Notes: a model not told the origin generated them from the sequence alone. A stretch of DNA of 64,000 bases from Flavihumibacter cheonanensis (GCF_022352215.1 NZ_JAKRWF010000003.1:353854-417853), one strand, 5' to 3'; shown: positions 43,675 to 53,264, counted from the first letter of the stretch. Numbers and translations: made by a program.

Positions 43675-45525
43675 ATGATACATTCAACTGAACTGACGAT
43701 CCTGATGGTGGAGGATAATCCCGGAGATCAGTTTCTGCTGGAGGAACTCTTACTCAGTTCCGGAATAAAAATCCGGGAACTCTTTACTGCAGAGTCGATC
43801 AAACAGGCGCATGAAGTACTGAAGTCGGAGCCTGTTGATATCATACTGCTTGACCTCTCACTACCCGACAGCTTTGGTATCAACTCTTTTACATCGATCC
43901 GGGAAAATGCAGGGTATACCCCGATTGTAATTCTTTCTGGCGTTTCGGATATGAATACTGCCCTGGATGCGATTACACTCGGGGCACAGGATTACCTGAT
44001 CAAAGGCGATTTTGATGAAAAACTGCTATCAAAAACCATCCTCTATTCCATCGAACGTATGAACAACCTGCAGGCATTGCAGGAAAGTAATGAGCGATAC
44101 GACCTGGTAAGCAAGGCTACCAATGACATGGTTTGGGATCTTAACCTGCTGACGGGTGAAGTTTACCGGAATCCGGAAGGCTGGAAGAAAATTTTTAAAA
44201 CCGATTATGATGCTGCTCAATTCGGATCAGAGGGAAAATGGGTAACACAGATTCATCCATCAGAGAGAGAAGAAGTAGTAAAGAAAATCAATATATACAA
44301 AGAGAACCCATCCTTCCAGCAATTTGAATTGGAATACCGCTTTCTGAGAGCGGATGGAAGGTATGCATACCTTCAGGACCGCGGATATATCATCCGAAAT
44401 GAGCAGGGCAAAGCAGTTCGTTTTATAGGTGCCACACAGGATATAACGCCCCGAAAGGAAGCCGAAAGGATATTAAAAGAGTCCGAAGAGCAATACCGCT
44501 ATCTCTTTGAAAACAATCCAGCTGCCATCATCATCTGGAGCCTGAAAGATTTTACGATCCTGGAAATCAATGAATCAACCGAAAATCATTCAGGTTATAA
44601 AAGGGAAGATCTGAAAGGAAAATCCATTCTTGCAGTGGGACTGGCAGAGAGGGCTGAGCTTGTATATGTACTAGCCGAAAAAGCATTAAAAGATAAAAGT
44701 TTCAGAGAGACCCATGTTACCCGGATTATCAGCAAATGGGGCGATAAGATCTATATTGAGTTTGTATCTCACCGTATCGATTATATGGGAATGCCATGTA
44801 TTATGGCCCTGGGTAATAATGTTACCGAAAGAGTGATGCTTGAAAGACAACTGGAAGAAGAGCGCAACAAGGCACAGAAAGAAATGACCAATGCAGTAAT
44901 CTCAGCACAAGAATCAGAGCGCCAGGAAATTGGCAGGGAATTACATGACAATATCAACCAGATACTGGCCAGTGCCCGCTTATACCTGGGTCTTGGTAAA
45001 ACAGCCGGAGATACACAATCTCTTTACCTGGGCAAATCGGATGAACTGATCCAGTCGGCCATTGATGAAATCAGGACCCTCTCCCACTCGCTGATTCCCC
45101 CCACATTAAGTGAAGGACACCTGAAAGACAACCTCCTTCAATTATTTGAAAATGTAGCAAACGGCATCGGAACTACCATTTACCACAACATGACAGAATT
45201 CGGGGAGCAGCATATGGAAGACAATTTCAAACTTTCCATTTACCGCATCTGCCAGGAGCAGTTTAATAATATCACGAAATACGCAAAAGCAACTACGATC
45301 AATTTCTACCTTGGCAACCGGAACGGAATCCTGGAATTACGAATCAAAGATGATGGTGTTGGTTTTGACAAGGCCAGGAAAAGCAATGGAGTGGGACTTA
45401 TGAATATGAAGACCCGCGCTGCACTCTTTAATGGCACGATAGAAATAAATACCGCGCCTGGAAAAGGATGTGAATTGGTGGTACAGTTTAAACTACCTGT
45501 TTTGGAGCAAATACCCGCGAAATAA
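43675..45525 (+). CDS. REC-PAS-PAS-HisKA_3 hybrid sensor kinase
   Basis: A 616-residue protein. The N-terminal receiver (about 6-125) has TILMVEDNPGDQFLLEELL and Asp60 in IILLDLSLPDSFG. Two PAS domains follow (about 140-262 and 270-395). The HisKA_3 dimerisation helix carries His424 in SERQEIGRELHDNINQILAS. A NarL-sensor-type ATPase (DDGVGF, GVGLMNMKTRA) completes it. The order, receiver first and kinase last, suggests that an upstream phospho-signal gates this kinase. The natural output partner is a NarL-type regulator such as 40000-40641. The 3' end overlaps the convergent Rrf2 gene by 38 bp. Confidence 0.9.
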   Translation: MIHSTELTILMVEDNPGDQFLLEELLLSSGIKIRELFTAESIKQAHEVLKSEPVDIILLDLSLPDSFGINSFTSIRENAGYTPIVILSGVSDMNTALDAITLGAQDYLIKGDFDEKLLSKTILYSIERMNNLQALQESNERYDLVSKATNDMVWDLNLLTGEVYRNPEGWKKIFKTDYDAAQFGSEGKWVTQIHPSEREEVVKKINIYKENPSFQQFELEYRFLRADGRYAYLQDRGYIIRNEQGKAVRFIGATQDITPRKEAERILKESEEQYRYLFENNPAAIIIWSLKDFTILEINESTENHSGYKREDLKGKSILAVGLAERAELVYVLAEKALKDKSFRETHVTRIISKWGDKIYIEFVSHRIDYMGMPCIMALGNNVTERVMLERQLEEERNKAQKEMTNAVISAQESERQEIGRELHDNINQILASARLYLGLGKTAGDTQSLYLGKSDELIQSAIDEIRTLSHSLIPPTLSEGHLKDNLLQLFENVANGIGTTIYHNMTEFGEQHMEDNFKLSIYRICQEQFNNITKYAKATTINFYLGNRNGILELRIKDDGVGFDKARKSNGVGLMNMKTRAALFNGTIEINTAPGKGCELVVQFKLPVLEQIPAK

Positions 45526-45955
45526 TTCGCTGGGCCTCTAATTCGGAATTGGAGAGATCGCTGAGCGTCAACTGCTGCAATAGTTCATCCAGCACCAGTT
45601 GCATCATCTTCCAGAGAGAACGAACCGAACAATCCACAGAGTTGGTACAGAGTTTCATACCTCCACTATGGAGGTTACAAAAACTCGTATCGAAAAGTGC
45701 GCCCCCTAAGACCTTCAGCAGATCATTTACAATAATCTCATTGGCAGGTCTGGCCAGCACATAACCACCTTTATTGCCAGGTGTACTGTTGAGAAATCCC
45801 TGCTGACGCAACAAGCGTGTAAGCTTTGCAACATAGGGAATACTGATTCCTTCCGCCTCACTGAGCTGGGGAATGCTGAGTCCGCTTTCATTGCCGCAAT
45901 TGGCAACGCGTAACATAATTCTCAGACCGATTTCTTCCTGTGCCGTAATCTTCAT
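45488..45955 (-). CDS. Rrf2-family transcriptional regulator, IscR-like
   Basis: A 155-residue protein. The winged HTH occupies about 1-75 (AQEEIGLRIMLRVANCGNES, LSIPQLSEAEGISIPYVAKL, TPGNKGGYVLARP). Then Cys93, Cys103 and Cys109 fall in the loop that holds the Fe-S cluster cysteines of IscR (92/98/104 in E. coli), with wider spacing. As the last gene of the suf operon it is well placed to sense Fe-S status and regulate sufB to itself. The candidate operator is the inverted repeat at 51540-51565. Cluster binding is inferred, not shown. Its 3' end overlaps the kinase gene on the other strand. Confidence 0.9.
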   Translation of the reverse strand: MKITAQEEIGLRIMLRVANCGNESGLSIPQLSEAEGISIPYVAKLTRLLRQQGFLNSTPGNKGGYVLARPANEIIVNDLLKVLGGALFDTSFCNLHSGGMKLCTNSVDCSVRSLWKMMQLVLDELLQQLTLSDLSNSELEAQRIISRVFAPKQVV

Positions 45956-45964
45956 AGATAGCTT

Positions 45965-46276
45965 TTAAAACATACCTAATTCCAATTGTGCAGCTTCCGA
46001 CATCATGGATTTATTCCAGGACGGATTCCAGGTTACACTCACATGAACATCATTCACGCCTTCAATCTGTCGCACTTTCTGATCCACTTCAATGGGCAGT
46101 GATTGCGCAGCAGGACATCCGGGTGCTGTCAGCGTCATTACAATCTGGACATTGTTCAGCGGCAGAATATCCACCTCGTAAATAAGTCCCAGTTCGTAAA
46201 TATTCACCGGTAATTCAGGATCGTATATTGTTTTGATACAATCAATCACTTTTTCTTTCAAAGCTTCTGTTTCCAT
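45965..46276 (-). CDS. MIP18/DUF59 family Fe-S assembly protein (SufT-like)
   Basis: About 104 residues from ATG 46276 (METEALKEKV), chosen because the longer frame to 46324 would overlap sufE. The DUF59 fold has IKTIYDPELPVNIYELGLIY, VQIVMTLTAPGCPAAQSLPI with the conserved Cys, and VNDVHVSVTWNPSWNKSMMS. Family members help cluster transfer or maturation in SUF systems. It starts 4 bp after the sufE stop and lies 9 bp before the Rrf2 gene. Confidence 0.9.
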   Translation of the reverse strand: METEALKEKVIDCIKTIYDPELPVNIYELGLIYEVDILPLNNVQIVMTLTAPGCPAAQSLPIEVDQKVRQIEGVNDVHVSVTWNPSWNKSMMSEAAQLELGMF

Positions 46277-46280
46277 GTTC

Positions 46281-46727
46281 TTAGTGCTTTGCAGATTCAT
46301 TCTGTAATTTAAAAGCCAATGCAAAATTTTTCATTTGCTTTACCATCGCCGCCAGTCCGTTTGATCTTGTCTGAGCCAGATGTGTTGTCATGCCTATCCG
46401 ATCAATAAATCCAAGTTTAGCCTGAATAATTTCATCCGGAGTATGCCCGGACAATACCTGGATCAGCATACTGATCAGTCCCTTTACAATCACCGCATCA
46501 CTATCTGCCTTAAACTCAACCAGCCCATCTTTATAGGCCGCAACCAGCCATACGGTGGATTGGCAACCTCTTACCTTATTGTCGTCCTTTTTATGTTCAT
46601 CTTCTAGCGCCGGCAGTTTTTTTCCCAGATCAATAATGTACTCGTACTTCTCATCCCAGGAATCAAACAGCGAAAAATTCTCAACAATTTCTTCTTCGAG
46701 TTCTTCTATACTTGGCCTTGCTGTCAT
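46281..46727 (-). CDS. sufE: cysteine desulfurase sulfur acceptor SufE
   Basis: A 148-residue protein. It takes persulfide from SufS and passes it to SufBCD. Motifs: EEEIVENFSLFDSWDEKYEY, the active-site Cys in VRGCQSTVWL, VVKGLISMLIQVLSGHTPDE, and LAQTRSNGLAAMVKQMKNFA. Lies 2 bp downstream of sufS. Confidence 0.95.
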   Translation of the reverse strand: MTARPSIEELEEEIVENFSLFDSWDEKYEYIIDLGKKLPALEDEHKKDDNKVRGCQSTVWLVAAYKDGLVEFKADSDAVIVKGLISMLIQVLSGHTPDEIIQAKLGFIDRIGMTTHLAQTRSNGLAAMVKQMKNFALAFKLQNESAKH

Positions 46728-46729
46728 TT

Positions 46730-47974
46730 CTATAATAAAGTTTTAATGGAACGCTCCAGGCCTGCTACCAATGCATCAATTTCTGCATAGGTTGTATACA
46801 ATGCAAAAGAGGCACGGGTTGTACCCGGAATTCCAAATCTGTCCATCAGGGGTTGTGTACAATGATGACCCGTCCGAACCGCAATACCCTTATTATCCAG
46901 CAGAATACCTAAATCCTGCGGATGTACTCCTTCTACCACAAATGAAATCACACTTGTTTTTTCAGGTGCTTTTCCGATTATGCGCAAACCTTTGATCTGT
47001 TCTAATGCATCCGTAGCATATGCAAGCAAGCCCTGCTCATACTGATGGATTTTTTCCTTGCCGATCCCGTTCACAAAATCAAGGGCAAATTTCAATGCTA
47101 CCGTATCAGCTATGTTTGGTGTTCCAGCTTCGTACTTGTACGGTAATTCGTTGTAGGTTGTTCTGTCGAAGGACACTTCTTTGATCATCTCTCCTCCCCC
47201 ATGAAATACCGGCATGGCTTCCAGCAGGGCTTTTTTTCCATAAAGCGCACCGGAACCGGTTGGGCCATACACTTTATGTCCGGAGAATACAAAGAAATCA
47301 CAATCGATATCCTGCACATCAATCGGCAGGTGAACAGCCGACTGGGATCCATCTACCAAAACTTTAGCGCCGATTACATGCGCCTGCTCCACGATATATT
47401 TCACCGGATTGATGGTTCCCAATGAATTGGAAGCATGCACAATGGCCACCAGTTTTGTTTTCTCCGTGAGTAAACGCTGGAAGGCTTCCATATCCAGGGT
47501 TCCATCTTCCAATACCGGGATCGGAATCACCTTTGCACCCTTCTCTTCCGCAATGATCTGCCAGGGAACAATATTGCTGTGGTGCTCCATGCCCGAAACC
47601 AGGATTTCATCACCGGCACCAACAAACTTACGTGCCCAGGTATATGCAACCAGGTTGATCGCTTCGGTTGCACCTCTCGTGAAGATGATCTCTTCCCGAT
47701 GAGCAGCACCTATGAATTCTTTCACTGCATCCCGGCTTGCTTCAAAAGCAGCTGTAGCTTCCTCTGCAAGGCTGTGAATACCTCTGTGGATATTCGCATT
47801 GTATTCTGAATAGTAACGCGTTAACCCATCTATCACTGCAAGCGGTTTTTGGGTGGTAGCCGCATTATCCAGGTAGACCAATGGTTTTCCTTTTACCATT
47901 CGTTTCAGAATTGGAAATTCCTCTCGAATGGAGTCCACATCAAATAACAGTTCAGATCGGGTAAGCGTTTCCAT
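46730..47974 (-). CDS. sufS: cysteine desulfurase SufS
   Basis: A 414-residue group II cysteine desulfurase that mobilises sulfur from cysteine with PLP. Motifs: YLDNAATTQKPLAVID, FTRGATEAINLVAYTW, GMEHHSNIVPWQ, the PLP lysine in FFVFSGHKVYGPTGSG, HGGGEMIKEV, YEAGTPNIADTV, and the catalytic Cys in VRTGHHCTQPLMDRFG. The presence of SufE downstream fits this group. Spacing to sufD is 1 bp. Confidence 0.96.
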   Translation of the reverse strand: METLTRSELLFDVDSIREEFPILKRMVKGKPLVYLDNAATTQKPLAVIDGLTRYYSEYNANIHRGIHSLAEEATAAFEASRDAVKEFIGAAHREEIIFTRGATEAINLVAYTWARKFVGAGDEILVSGMEHHSNIVPWQIIAEEKGAKVIPIPVLEDGTLDMEAFQRLLTEKTKLVAIVHASNSLGTINPVKYIVEQAHVIGAKVLVDGSQSAVHLPIDVQDIDCDFFVFSGHKVYGPTGSGALYGKKALLEAMPVFHGGGEMIKEVSFDRTTYNELPYKYEAGTPNIADTVALKFALDFVNGIGKEKIHQYEQGLLAYATDALEQIKGLRIIGKAPEKTSVISFVVEGVHPQDLGILLDNKGIAVRTGHHCTQPLMDRFGIPGTTRASFALYTTYAEIDALVAGLERSIKTLL

Positions 47975-47975
47975 A

Positions 47976-49265
47976 TTATGCTCCTAAACGTTCAGAAATA
48001 AGTTGGTCTACATAAGCACGGAGGGCATCATGACGGATCTGGTCAAGAATATCAACCGCAAAAGCATGGAGGAGCAGTGATTTCGCACTTGCTTCTGTTA
48101 CCCCACGGGAGCGGAGATAAAAAAGTCCTTCTTCATCGAGTCTTCCAACCGTACAACCATGCGAACATTTCACATCATCTGCAAAAATCTCCAGTTGAGG
48201 TTTGGTATAAACATTCGCACTGTCAGATAAGAGAATGTTTTTGTTAGACTGGAAGGCATTGATTTTCTGCGCATCCTGCTGAACAAATATCTTACCATTG
48301 AATACGCCGGTAGAGGAACCATCGAGAATGCCCTTGTAGTATTCATTACTCAGGCAATGTGGTTTGGCATTGTCTACGATGGTATGGTTATCAACATGAC
48401 AGGAATCGGAAGTAAAATACAAACCAAACATGTTGGAATCACAATGTTCTGCTTCCATCACCATATTCAGGTTATTCCGCACCATCACCCCATTCAGTGA
48501 AATGGTAACGGCATGCACATAACTCTTACCTACCTGGCGGAAATGCGTGGTACTTACCAGGCTGGAGCGATTGCTATCATTCTGAATCTTGTAATATTCT
48601 ACGCGGGCATCCTGCTCCACCACTACTTCCATTACCTGGTTGGTGAAATGATCCGCTACCCCAATGCTTCCATAGGTTTCAACCAATACCACACCTGCAT
48701 TGGCAGCAACATGTACCAGTGTTCTCGGTTGTGCAAAAACGTTACCAGCGCGACCGTCGGTGATATTATAAATATATACTGGATGCTCAATTTCAGTGGA
48801 ACGATTCACACCAATGAATACAGCTCCCACCAGGAAAGATGCATTCAGTGCATTGATCCCATCCTTCATGTACTTTCCACTATGCCCCAGGTTTTTATTG
48901 ACAACCTGCGCATACTCACCCTTCGCCGCTTCTTCCAGGGGCAACACAATCAATCCGGCTGACCGAACTGTAGATGCTGCAGCATTGTATACTCCATTGA
49001 TGAATACCAGTTCGTTTGCTGTTTCATATTCGGGCAAACGAAATGCCTGCCAGGCCGCATCCGTATTGGTATGATCAACGCCTAACTGGTAAGGTTGATT
49101 AAACAGCTGACTGATCCGGGTATATTTCCATTCTTCGTGTTTCACTGCAGGTACACCCAACTGGTTAAAAGCTGCCAATGCAGCGGCGCGCACGGGCTGC
49201 AGAGCATCCTGTGTAGCAGCTCCCAGTTGTTGTGCTTTATCTTTAATCGTAGTTATCGTACTCAT
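47976..49265 (-). CDS. sufD: Fe-S cluster scaffold subunit SufD
   Basis: A 429-residue SufBD-family beta-helix protein that forms SufBC2D with SufB and SufC. Motifs: WKYTRISQLF near the N-terminus, and the C-terminal set NKNILLSDSANVYTKPQLEI, FADDVKCSHGCTVGRLDEEG and LFYLRSRGVTEASAKSLLLH. The start ATG overlaps the sufC stop by four bases (ATGA), implying translational coupling. Confidence 0.95.
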   Translation of the reverse strand: MSTITTIKDKAQQLGAATQDALQPVRAAALAAFNQLGVPAVKHEEWKYTRISQLFNQPYQLGVDHTNTDAAWQAFRLPEYETANELVFINGVYNAAASTVRSAGLIVLPLEEAAKGEYAQVVNKNLGHSGKYMKDGINALNASFLVGAVFIGVNRSTEIEHPVYIYNITDGRAGNVFAQPRTLVHVAANAGVVLVETYGSIGVADHFTNQVMEVVVEQDARVEYYKIQNDSNRSSLVSTTHFRQVGKSYVHAVTISLNGVMVRNNLNMVMEAEHCDSNMFGLYFTSDSCHVDNHTIVDNAKPHCLSNEYYKGILDGSSTGVFNGKIFVQQDAQKINAFQSNKNILLSDSANVYTKPQLEIFADDVKCSHGCTVGRLDEEGLFYLRSRGVTEASAKSLLLHAFAVDILDQIRHDALRAYVDQLISERLGA

Positions 49266-50017
49266 GCAATATTCATCTCGTTTTTAAGAAAACTATAGCC
49301 TGTCTCTTCCAGTTCCAGTGCAAGTTCTTTACCACCGGATTTTACAATACGTCCATTGTACAATACATGCACAAAATCAGGCACGATATAATCCAGCAGT
49401 CGCTGGTAGTGTGTAATTACCAAGGTTGCATTCTCCTTGCTGCGGATGGCATTTACTCCGGCTGCTGCAATGCGGATGGCATCAATATCCAGACCTGAAT
49501 CTGTTTCATCCAGGATTGCCAGTTTGGGTTCAAGCATCGCCATCTGGAATACTTCGTTGCGCTTTTTCTCACCACCGGAGAACCCTTCATTCAGGGAACG
49601 GGTGAGCAGGTTTTTATCAATATTTACCAGGCTCATTTTTTCCTTCATGAGTTTCAGGAATTCTGCAGCATCCAGGGCTTCCTGACCACGGTATTTACGA
49701 ACTTCATTCACCGCTGTTTTCATGAAGTTGATGGTGCTTAATCCGGGTATTTCTACCGGGTACTGAAAAGCAAGGAACAATCCTTCTCCAGCTCTGGCTT
49801 CCGGAGCAAGCTCCAGCAGATCCTTACCCAGGAATTCCACTGAACCACCGGTTACTTCATAATCTTCTCTTCCTGCAAGCACAGATGCCAGGGTACTTTT
49901 ACCGGAACCATTGGGTCCCATGATGGCATGTACTTCACCCGGACGAATGGTAAGATTAATACCCTTAAGAATTTCTTTTCCTTCAATACCTGCGTGTAGA
50001 TCCTTTATTTGTAACAT
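49262..50017 (-). CDS. sufC: SUF system ATPase SufC
   Basis: A 251-residue ABC-type ATPase of the Fe-S scaffold. Walker A is in MGPNGSGKSTLASVL; the Q-loop is in FLAFQYPVEIPG; the signature is EGFSGGEKKRNEVFQM; Walker B is in LAILDETDSGLD; the H-loop is in LVITHYQRLLDYI. Full length. It lies 30 bp after sufB. Confidence 0.97.
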   Translation of the reverse strand: MLQIKDLHAGIEGKEILKGINLTIRPGEVHAIMGPNGSGKSTLASVLAGREDYEVTGGSVEFLGKDLLELAPEARAGEGLFLAFQYPVEIPGLSTINFMKTAVNEVRKYRGQEALDAAEFLKLMKEKMSLVNIDKNLLTRSLNEGFSGGEKKRNEVFQMAMLEPKLAILDETDSGLDIDAIRIAAAGVNAIRSKENATLVITHYQRLLDYIVPDFVHVLYNGRIVKSGGKELALELEETGYSFLKNEMNIA

Positions 50018-50047
50018 ATTGTGTTATTTCAAATTTGATGATTAGGT

Positions 50048-51493
50048 TTAACCAACACTTCCTTCGAGGGTGATGGCCAGTAATTTTTGTGCTTCCACTG
50101 CAAACTCCATCGGCAACTGGTTCATAACTTCTTTCGCGAAGCCATTTACAATCAGGGCCACAGCAGTTTCTGTGTCAATACCCCGCTGGTTACAATAGAA
50201 GATCTGGTCTTCCCCGATTTTGGAAGTAGTAGCTTCATGTTCCACCTGGGCCGTATTGTTTTTTACCTCTATGTAAGGGAAGGTATGTGCCCCACAACGA
50301 TCTCCCAACAAGAGGGAATCACACTGCGAAAAGTTCCTGGCATTGGTAGCATTTTTTGCCACGCTTACCAATCCGCGGTAACTATTATGGCTAACCCCTG
50401 CAGATATGCCTTTGGATACAATCCGGCTACGGGTATTTTTTCCCAGGTGGATCATCTTGGTTCCGGTATCGGCCTGCTGATGGTGGTTGGTTACTGCCAC
50501 ACTGTAAAACTCACCCACGGAGTGGTCACCCTTCAAAATACAGCTGGGATATTTCCAGGTAACTGCAGATCCGGTCTCTACCTGGGTCCAGGAGATTTTG
50601 GAATGAACACCTGCACAGATACCGCGTTTGGTTACAAAATTGTAAATCCCGCCTTTCCCTTCTTTATCACCGGGATACCAGTTTTGTACAGTTGAATATT
50701 TAATCTCGGCATGATCCATTGCGATTAATTCCACCACCGCCGCGTGCAACTGGTTTTCATCGCGCATGGGAGCTGTACAACCTTCCAGGTAGGAAACATA
50801 ACTGCCTTCTTCCGCAACAATCAGGGTGCGTTCAAACTGGCCGGTATTCTGGGCGTTGATCCGGAAATAGGTAGAGAGTTCCATCGGGCAACGCACACCT
50901 TTGGGTATATAACAGAAAGAACCATCCGTAAATACTGCTGAGTTCAGGGCAGAATAGAAGTTATCCGTCATGGGCACTACCGAGCCGATGTATTTTTTAA
51001 CCAGTTCAGGGTGTTCCTGGATGGCTTCACTCATGGAACAGAAAATGATACCCAATTCACCCAACTGCTCCCGGAATGTGGTAGCAACCGAAACGGAGTC
51101 AATCACCGCATCCACAGCAACTCCACTGAGGCGCTTCTGCTCATCCAGGGAGATGCCCAGTTTTTCGAAGGTCCGGCGTAATTCCGGGTCAATCTCATCC
51201 AGGCTGTTTAACTTTTTGGTTTGTTTGGGGGCAGAATAATAGATAATATCCTGGAAATCAATTGCTGGATACTTGATATTCGCCCACTCCGGCACTTCCA
51301 TTTTTAACCAGTGCCTATAGGCTTTCAAGCGCCATTCCAGCATCCACTCGGGCTCATTTTTCTTTCCGGATATAAACCGGATGATGTCTTCATTCAGCCC
51401 TTTCGGTGCCTGGTCGGCTTCCAGATCGCTGGTGAATCCATATTTGTAATCACTGGTAATCTGTTGTTCAATAGTGCTTAATCCGTCGTTCAT
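50048..51493 (-). CDS. sufB: Fe-S cluster scaffold subunit SufB
   Basis: A 481-residue core scaffold protein on which the cluster is built. Motifs: [100 protein letters not shown] and [20 protein letters not shown]. It is the first gene of sufB-C-D-S-E-DUF59-Rrf2. A -7 box at 51528-51535 and the inverted repeat at 51540-51565 lie upstream, shared with the divergent kinase region. Confidence 0.97.
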   Translation of the reverse strand: MNDGLSTIEQQITSDYKYGFTSDLEADQAPKGLNEDIIRFISGKKNEPEWMLEWRLKAYRHWLKMEVPEWANIKYPAIDFQDIIYYSAPKQTKKLNSLDEIDPELRRTFEKLGISLDEQKRLSGVAVDAVIDSVSVATTFREQLGELGIIFCSMSEAIQEHPELVKKYIGSVVPMTDNFYSALNSAVFTDGSFCYIPKGVRCPMELSTYFRINAQNTGQFERTLIVAEEGSYVSYLEGCTAPMRDENQLHAAVVELIAMDHAEIKYSTVQNWYPGDKEGKGGIYNFVTKRGICAGVHSKISWTQVETGSAVTWKYPSCILKGDHSVGEFYSVAVTNHHQQADTGTKMIHLGKNTRSRIVSKGISAGVSHNSYRGLVSVAKNATNARNFSQCDSLLLGDRCGAHTFPYIEVKNNTAQVEHEATTSKIGEDQIFYCNQRGIDTETAVALIVNGFAKEVMNQLPMEFAVEAQKLLAITLEGSVG

Positions 51494-51527
51494 ACTGCAA
51501 AATCTATTCAGTTGCTAAAATTGGCCA

Positions 51528-51535
51528 CAAAGGTA
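51528..51535 (-). promoter_or_regulatory. -7 box of the suf operon promoter
   Basis: The minus strand reads TACCTTTG, an exact TAnnTTTG match, 34 bp upstream of the sufB ATG, which gives a leader of roughly 25-30 nt. Confidence 0.6.
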
Positions 51536-51539
51536 AGAT

Positions 51540-51565
51540 CTATTTATACAAAAGAGTATAAATAG
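51540..51565. promoter_or_regulatory. 10+6+10 inverted repeat, candidate operator of the suf operon
   Basis: CTATTTATAC (51540-51549), spacer AAAAGA and GTATAAATAG (51556-51565) are perfectly symmetric. The element begins 4 bp upstream of the suf -7 box, so it covers the -33 region. The expected regulator is the Rrf2/IscR-like protein encoded at the end of the same operon. The symmetry and position are seen; the regulator is inferred. Confidence 0.65.
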
Positions 51566-51719
51566 TCCGAAAAACTATAACAGCGGTGGATTTGAAATGT
51601 TTACAGGTACCTGAAAACCCTTAGGGAATAGATCGTAAAAAATGGAAAATGCATTAAAATCTGGGTGTTCACACCATACGGAGGCGTGCCGGCGTTAATT
51701 TGTGTACCTCCTACACAAA

Positions 51720-53264
51720 ATGAAACGTTACCCGGTTACCTTGCCAGTTTTAATTGGGTCCATTATAATAATGGCAGCCGGACTCTTTTTTTTCCTCCGG
51801 AATTACTACCGCCACCAGCAGGTAAATATGGAAATAGGCCTCATAAGAGCTAAAAACAAGGAACTGCGTAGTGAAAATCTGGCTCACTTACTGATGCTGT
51901 CTCCAAAGGGTGATACGGCCAAACAAATACCTATTGCTGCACTACGGATCATTCAGAACAGGGCTTCCAACCAATTGGAAAATGACCAAAGACTGAGCAA
52001 CCTCGAAAAAATTAACCAGACCTATATCTTAATCAACCGGTTGGGCGTGGCGATGTTAGTCTGCTCCGTACTCTTTCTGATTGGCTTTAATATCCTGCAG
52101 TTCAAAAGGCGGTATAAACTAAGTAAGTTGCAGGAGCGGGATCGGCAAACCATGCACTTGCTGAGGGAAACCATCCGGGAAAAAAGCCTGGTACAGGAAG
52201 ACCTGATCCGGGAAAAAGACCGGCTGAATTTTGTGTTGGAAGGCACCAATGCCGCCACCTGGGAATGGAATATTCAAACCGGACAACTTTCCTATAATGA
52301 AACCTGGGCAACCCTGATTGGATATACGCTGGAAGAGATCCAGCCCATTGATCAGTCCACGCTTGCCCGCTTTGCTCATCCGGAAGACCTGGAAGAGACC
52401 AATAAAAAAGTAAGTGAATGCCTGCGGGATCATACCCAGTTTTATGAAGCCACTTACCGGATGAGGCATAAAGATGGCCATTGGGTCTGGATCCTGGACC
52501 GGGGTAAAGTTGTAAAGTCGTCTGAAGAAGGGGAGCCATTATTGATGTTTGGTACCCATGTAGACATTACTCATCTGAAGGAAACCAACGAAGAACTGAC
52601 CCGTTTTGCATCTGTAGCTTCTCATGAAATGCGGGAGCCACTCCGAATGATCAGCAGCTTCATGCGCCTGTTGGATAAAAACTACAGCGAGCAACTGGAT
52701 AAAAAAGCCCGACAATACATTCACTATGCAATGGATGGTGCAGAGCGTATGTCTGCAATGATCCAGGAGTTGCTGGCCTTTGCACATGCGGGCGGGGTTA
52801 AGGGTGGAGAAACAGAATGGATTGATTGCAACAACTTACTGCAAGATATAAAAGTGCTGATGCATGGCCAACTGGAAGAACAGGAGGCTAAGTTGAACAT
52901 AGGCTTGCTTCCAACCATCCAGGCAAGAAGAACACCACTGAAACTTGTTTTTCAAAATCTGATCGGAAATGCGCTGAAATACCAAGCTCCTGGTAGCCGC
53001 CCCAGTATCGAAATAAATGCATCAGATGCACATACGCACTGGCAGTTTTCGGTTAAGGATAACGGTATTGGGATTGCCCCGGAAAACAGGGAGGTAGTAT
53101 TCCAATTATTTAAACGACTTCATACCAAACATGAATACAGTGGTTCAGGAATGGGCCTTGCTACCTGTAAACGTATCATCGAACAACACGGAGGAAAAAT
53201 CTGGATAGACAGCAATGAAGGAAATGGAACAATCCTTACATTTACTATTCGCAAAACCGCCTGA
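51720..53264 (+). CDS. membrane-anchored PAS sensor histidine kinase
   Basis: About 514 residues from ATG 51720 (MKRYPVTLPV); a GTG at 51702 would add six residues. Two membrane helices, about 8-27 and 109-128, enclose an 80-residue region on the periplasmic side. One PAS domain spans about 170-285 (NAATWEWNIQTGQLSYNETW, RMRHKDGHWVWILDRG). HisKA has His302 in SVASHEMREPLRM and HATPase has NLIGNALKYQA, KDNGIGIAPENREVVF and GSGMGLATCKR. It is the only one of the three paralogous kinases with a membrane anchor. The receiver gene follows 5 bp later. It is divergent from the suf operon. Confidence 0.92.
   Translation: MKRYPVTLPVLIGSIIIMAAGLFFFLRNYYRHQQVNMEIGLIRAKNKELRSENLAHLLMLSPKGDTAKQIPIAALRIIQNRASNQLENDQRLSNLEKINQTYILINRLGVAMLVCSVLFLIGFNILQFKRRYKLSKLQERDRQTMHLLRETIREKSLVQEDLIREKDRLNFVLEGTNAATWEWNIQTGQLSYNETWATLIGYTLEEIQPIDQSTLARFAHPEDLEETNKKVSECLRDHTQFYEATYRMRHKDGHWVWILDRGKVVKSSEEGEPLLMFGTHVDITHLKETNEELTRFASVASHEMREPLRMISSFMRLLDKNYSEQLDKKARQYIHYAMDGAERMSAMIQELLAFAHAGGVKGGETEWIDCNNLLQDIKVLMHGQLEEQEAKLNIGLLPTIQARRTPLKLVFQNLIGNALKYQAPGSRPSIEINASDAHTHWQFSVKDNGIGIAPENREVVFQLFKRLHTKHEYSGSGMGLATCKRIIEQHGGKIWIDSNEGNGTILTFTIRKTA

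Noticed and set aside
50087-50695. 202-codon open frame on the + strand
   Set aside because: Antisense to sufB, a certain gene. No family resemblance.
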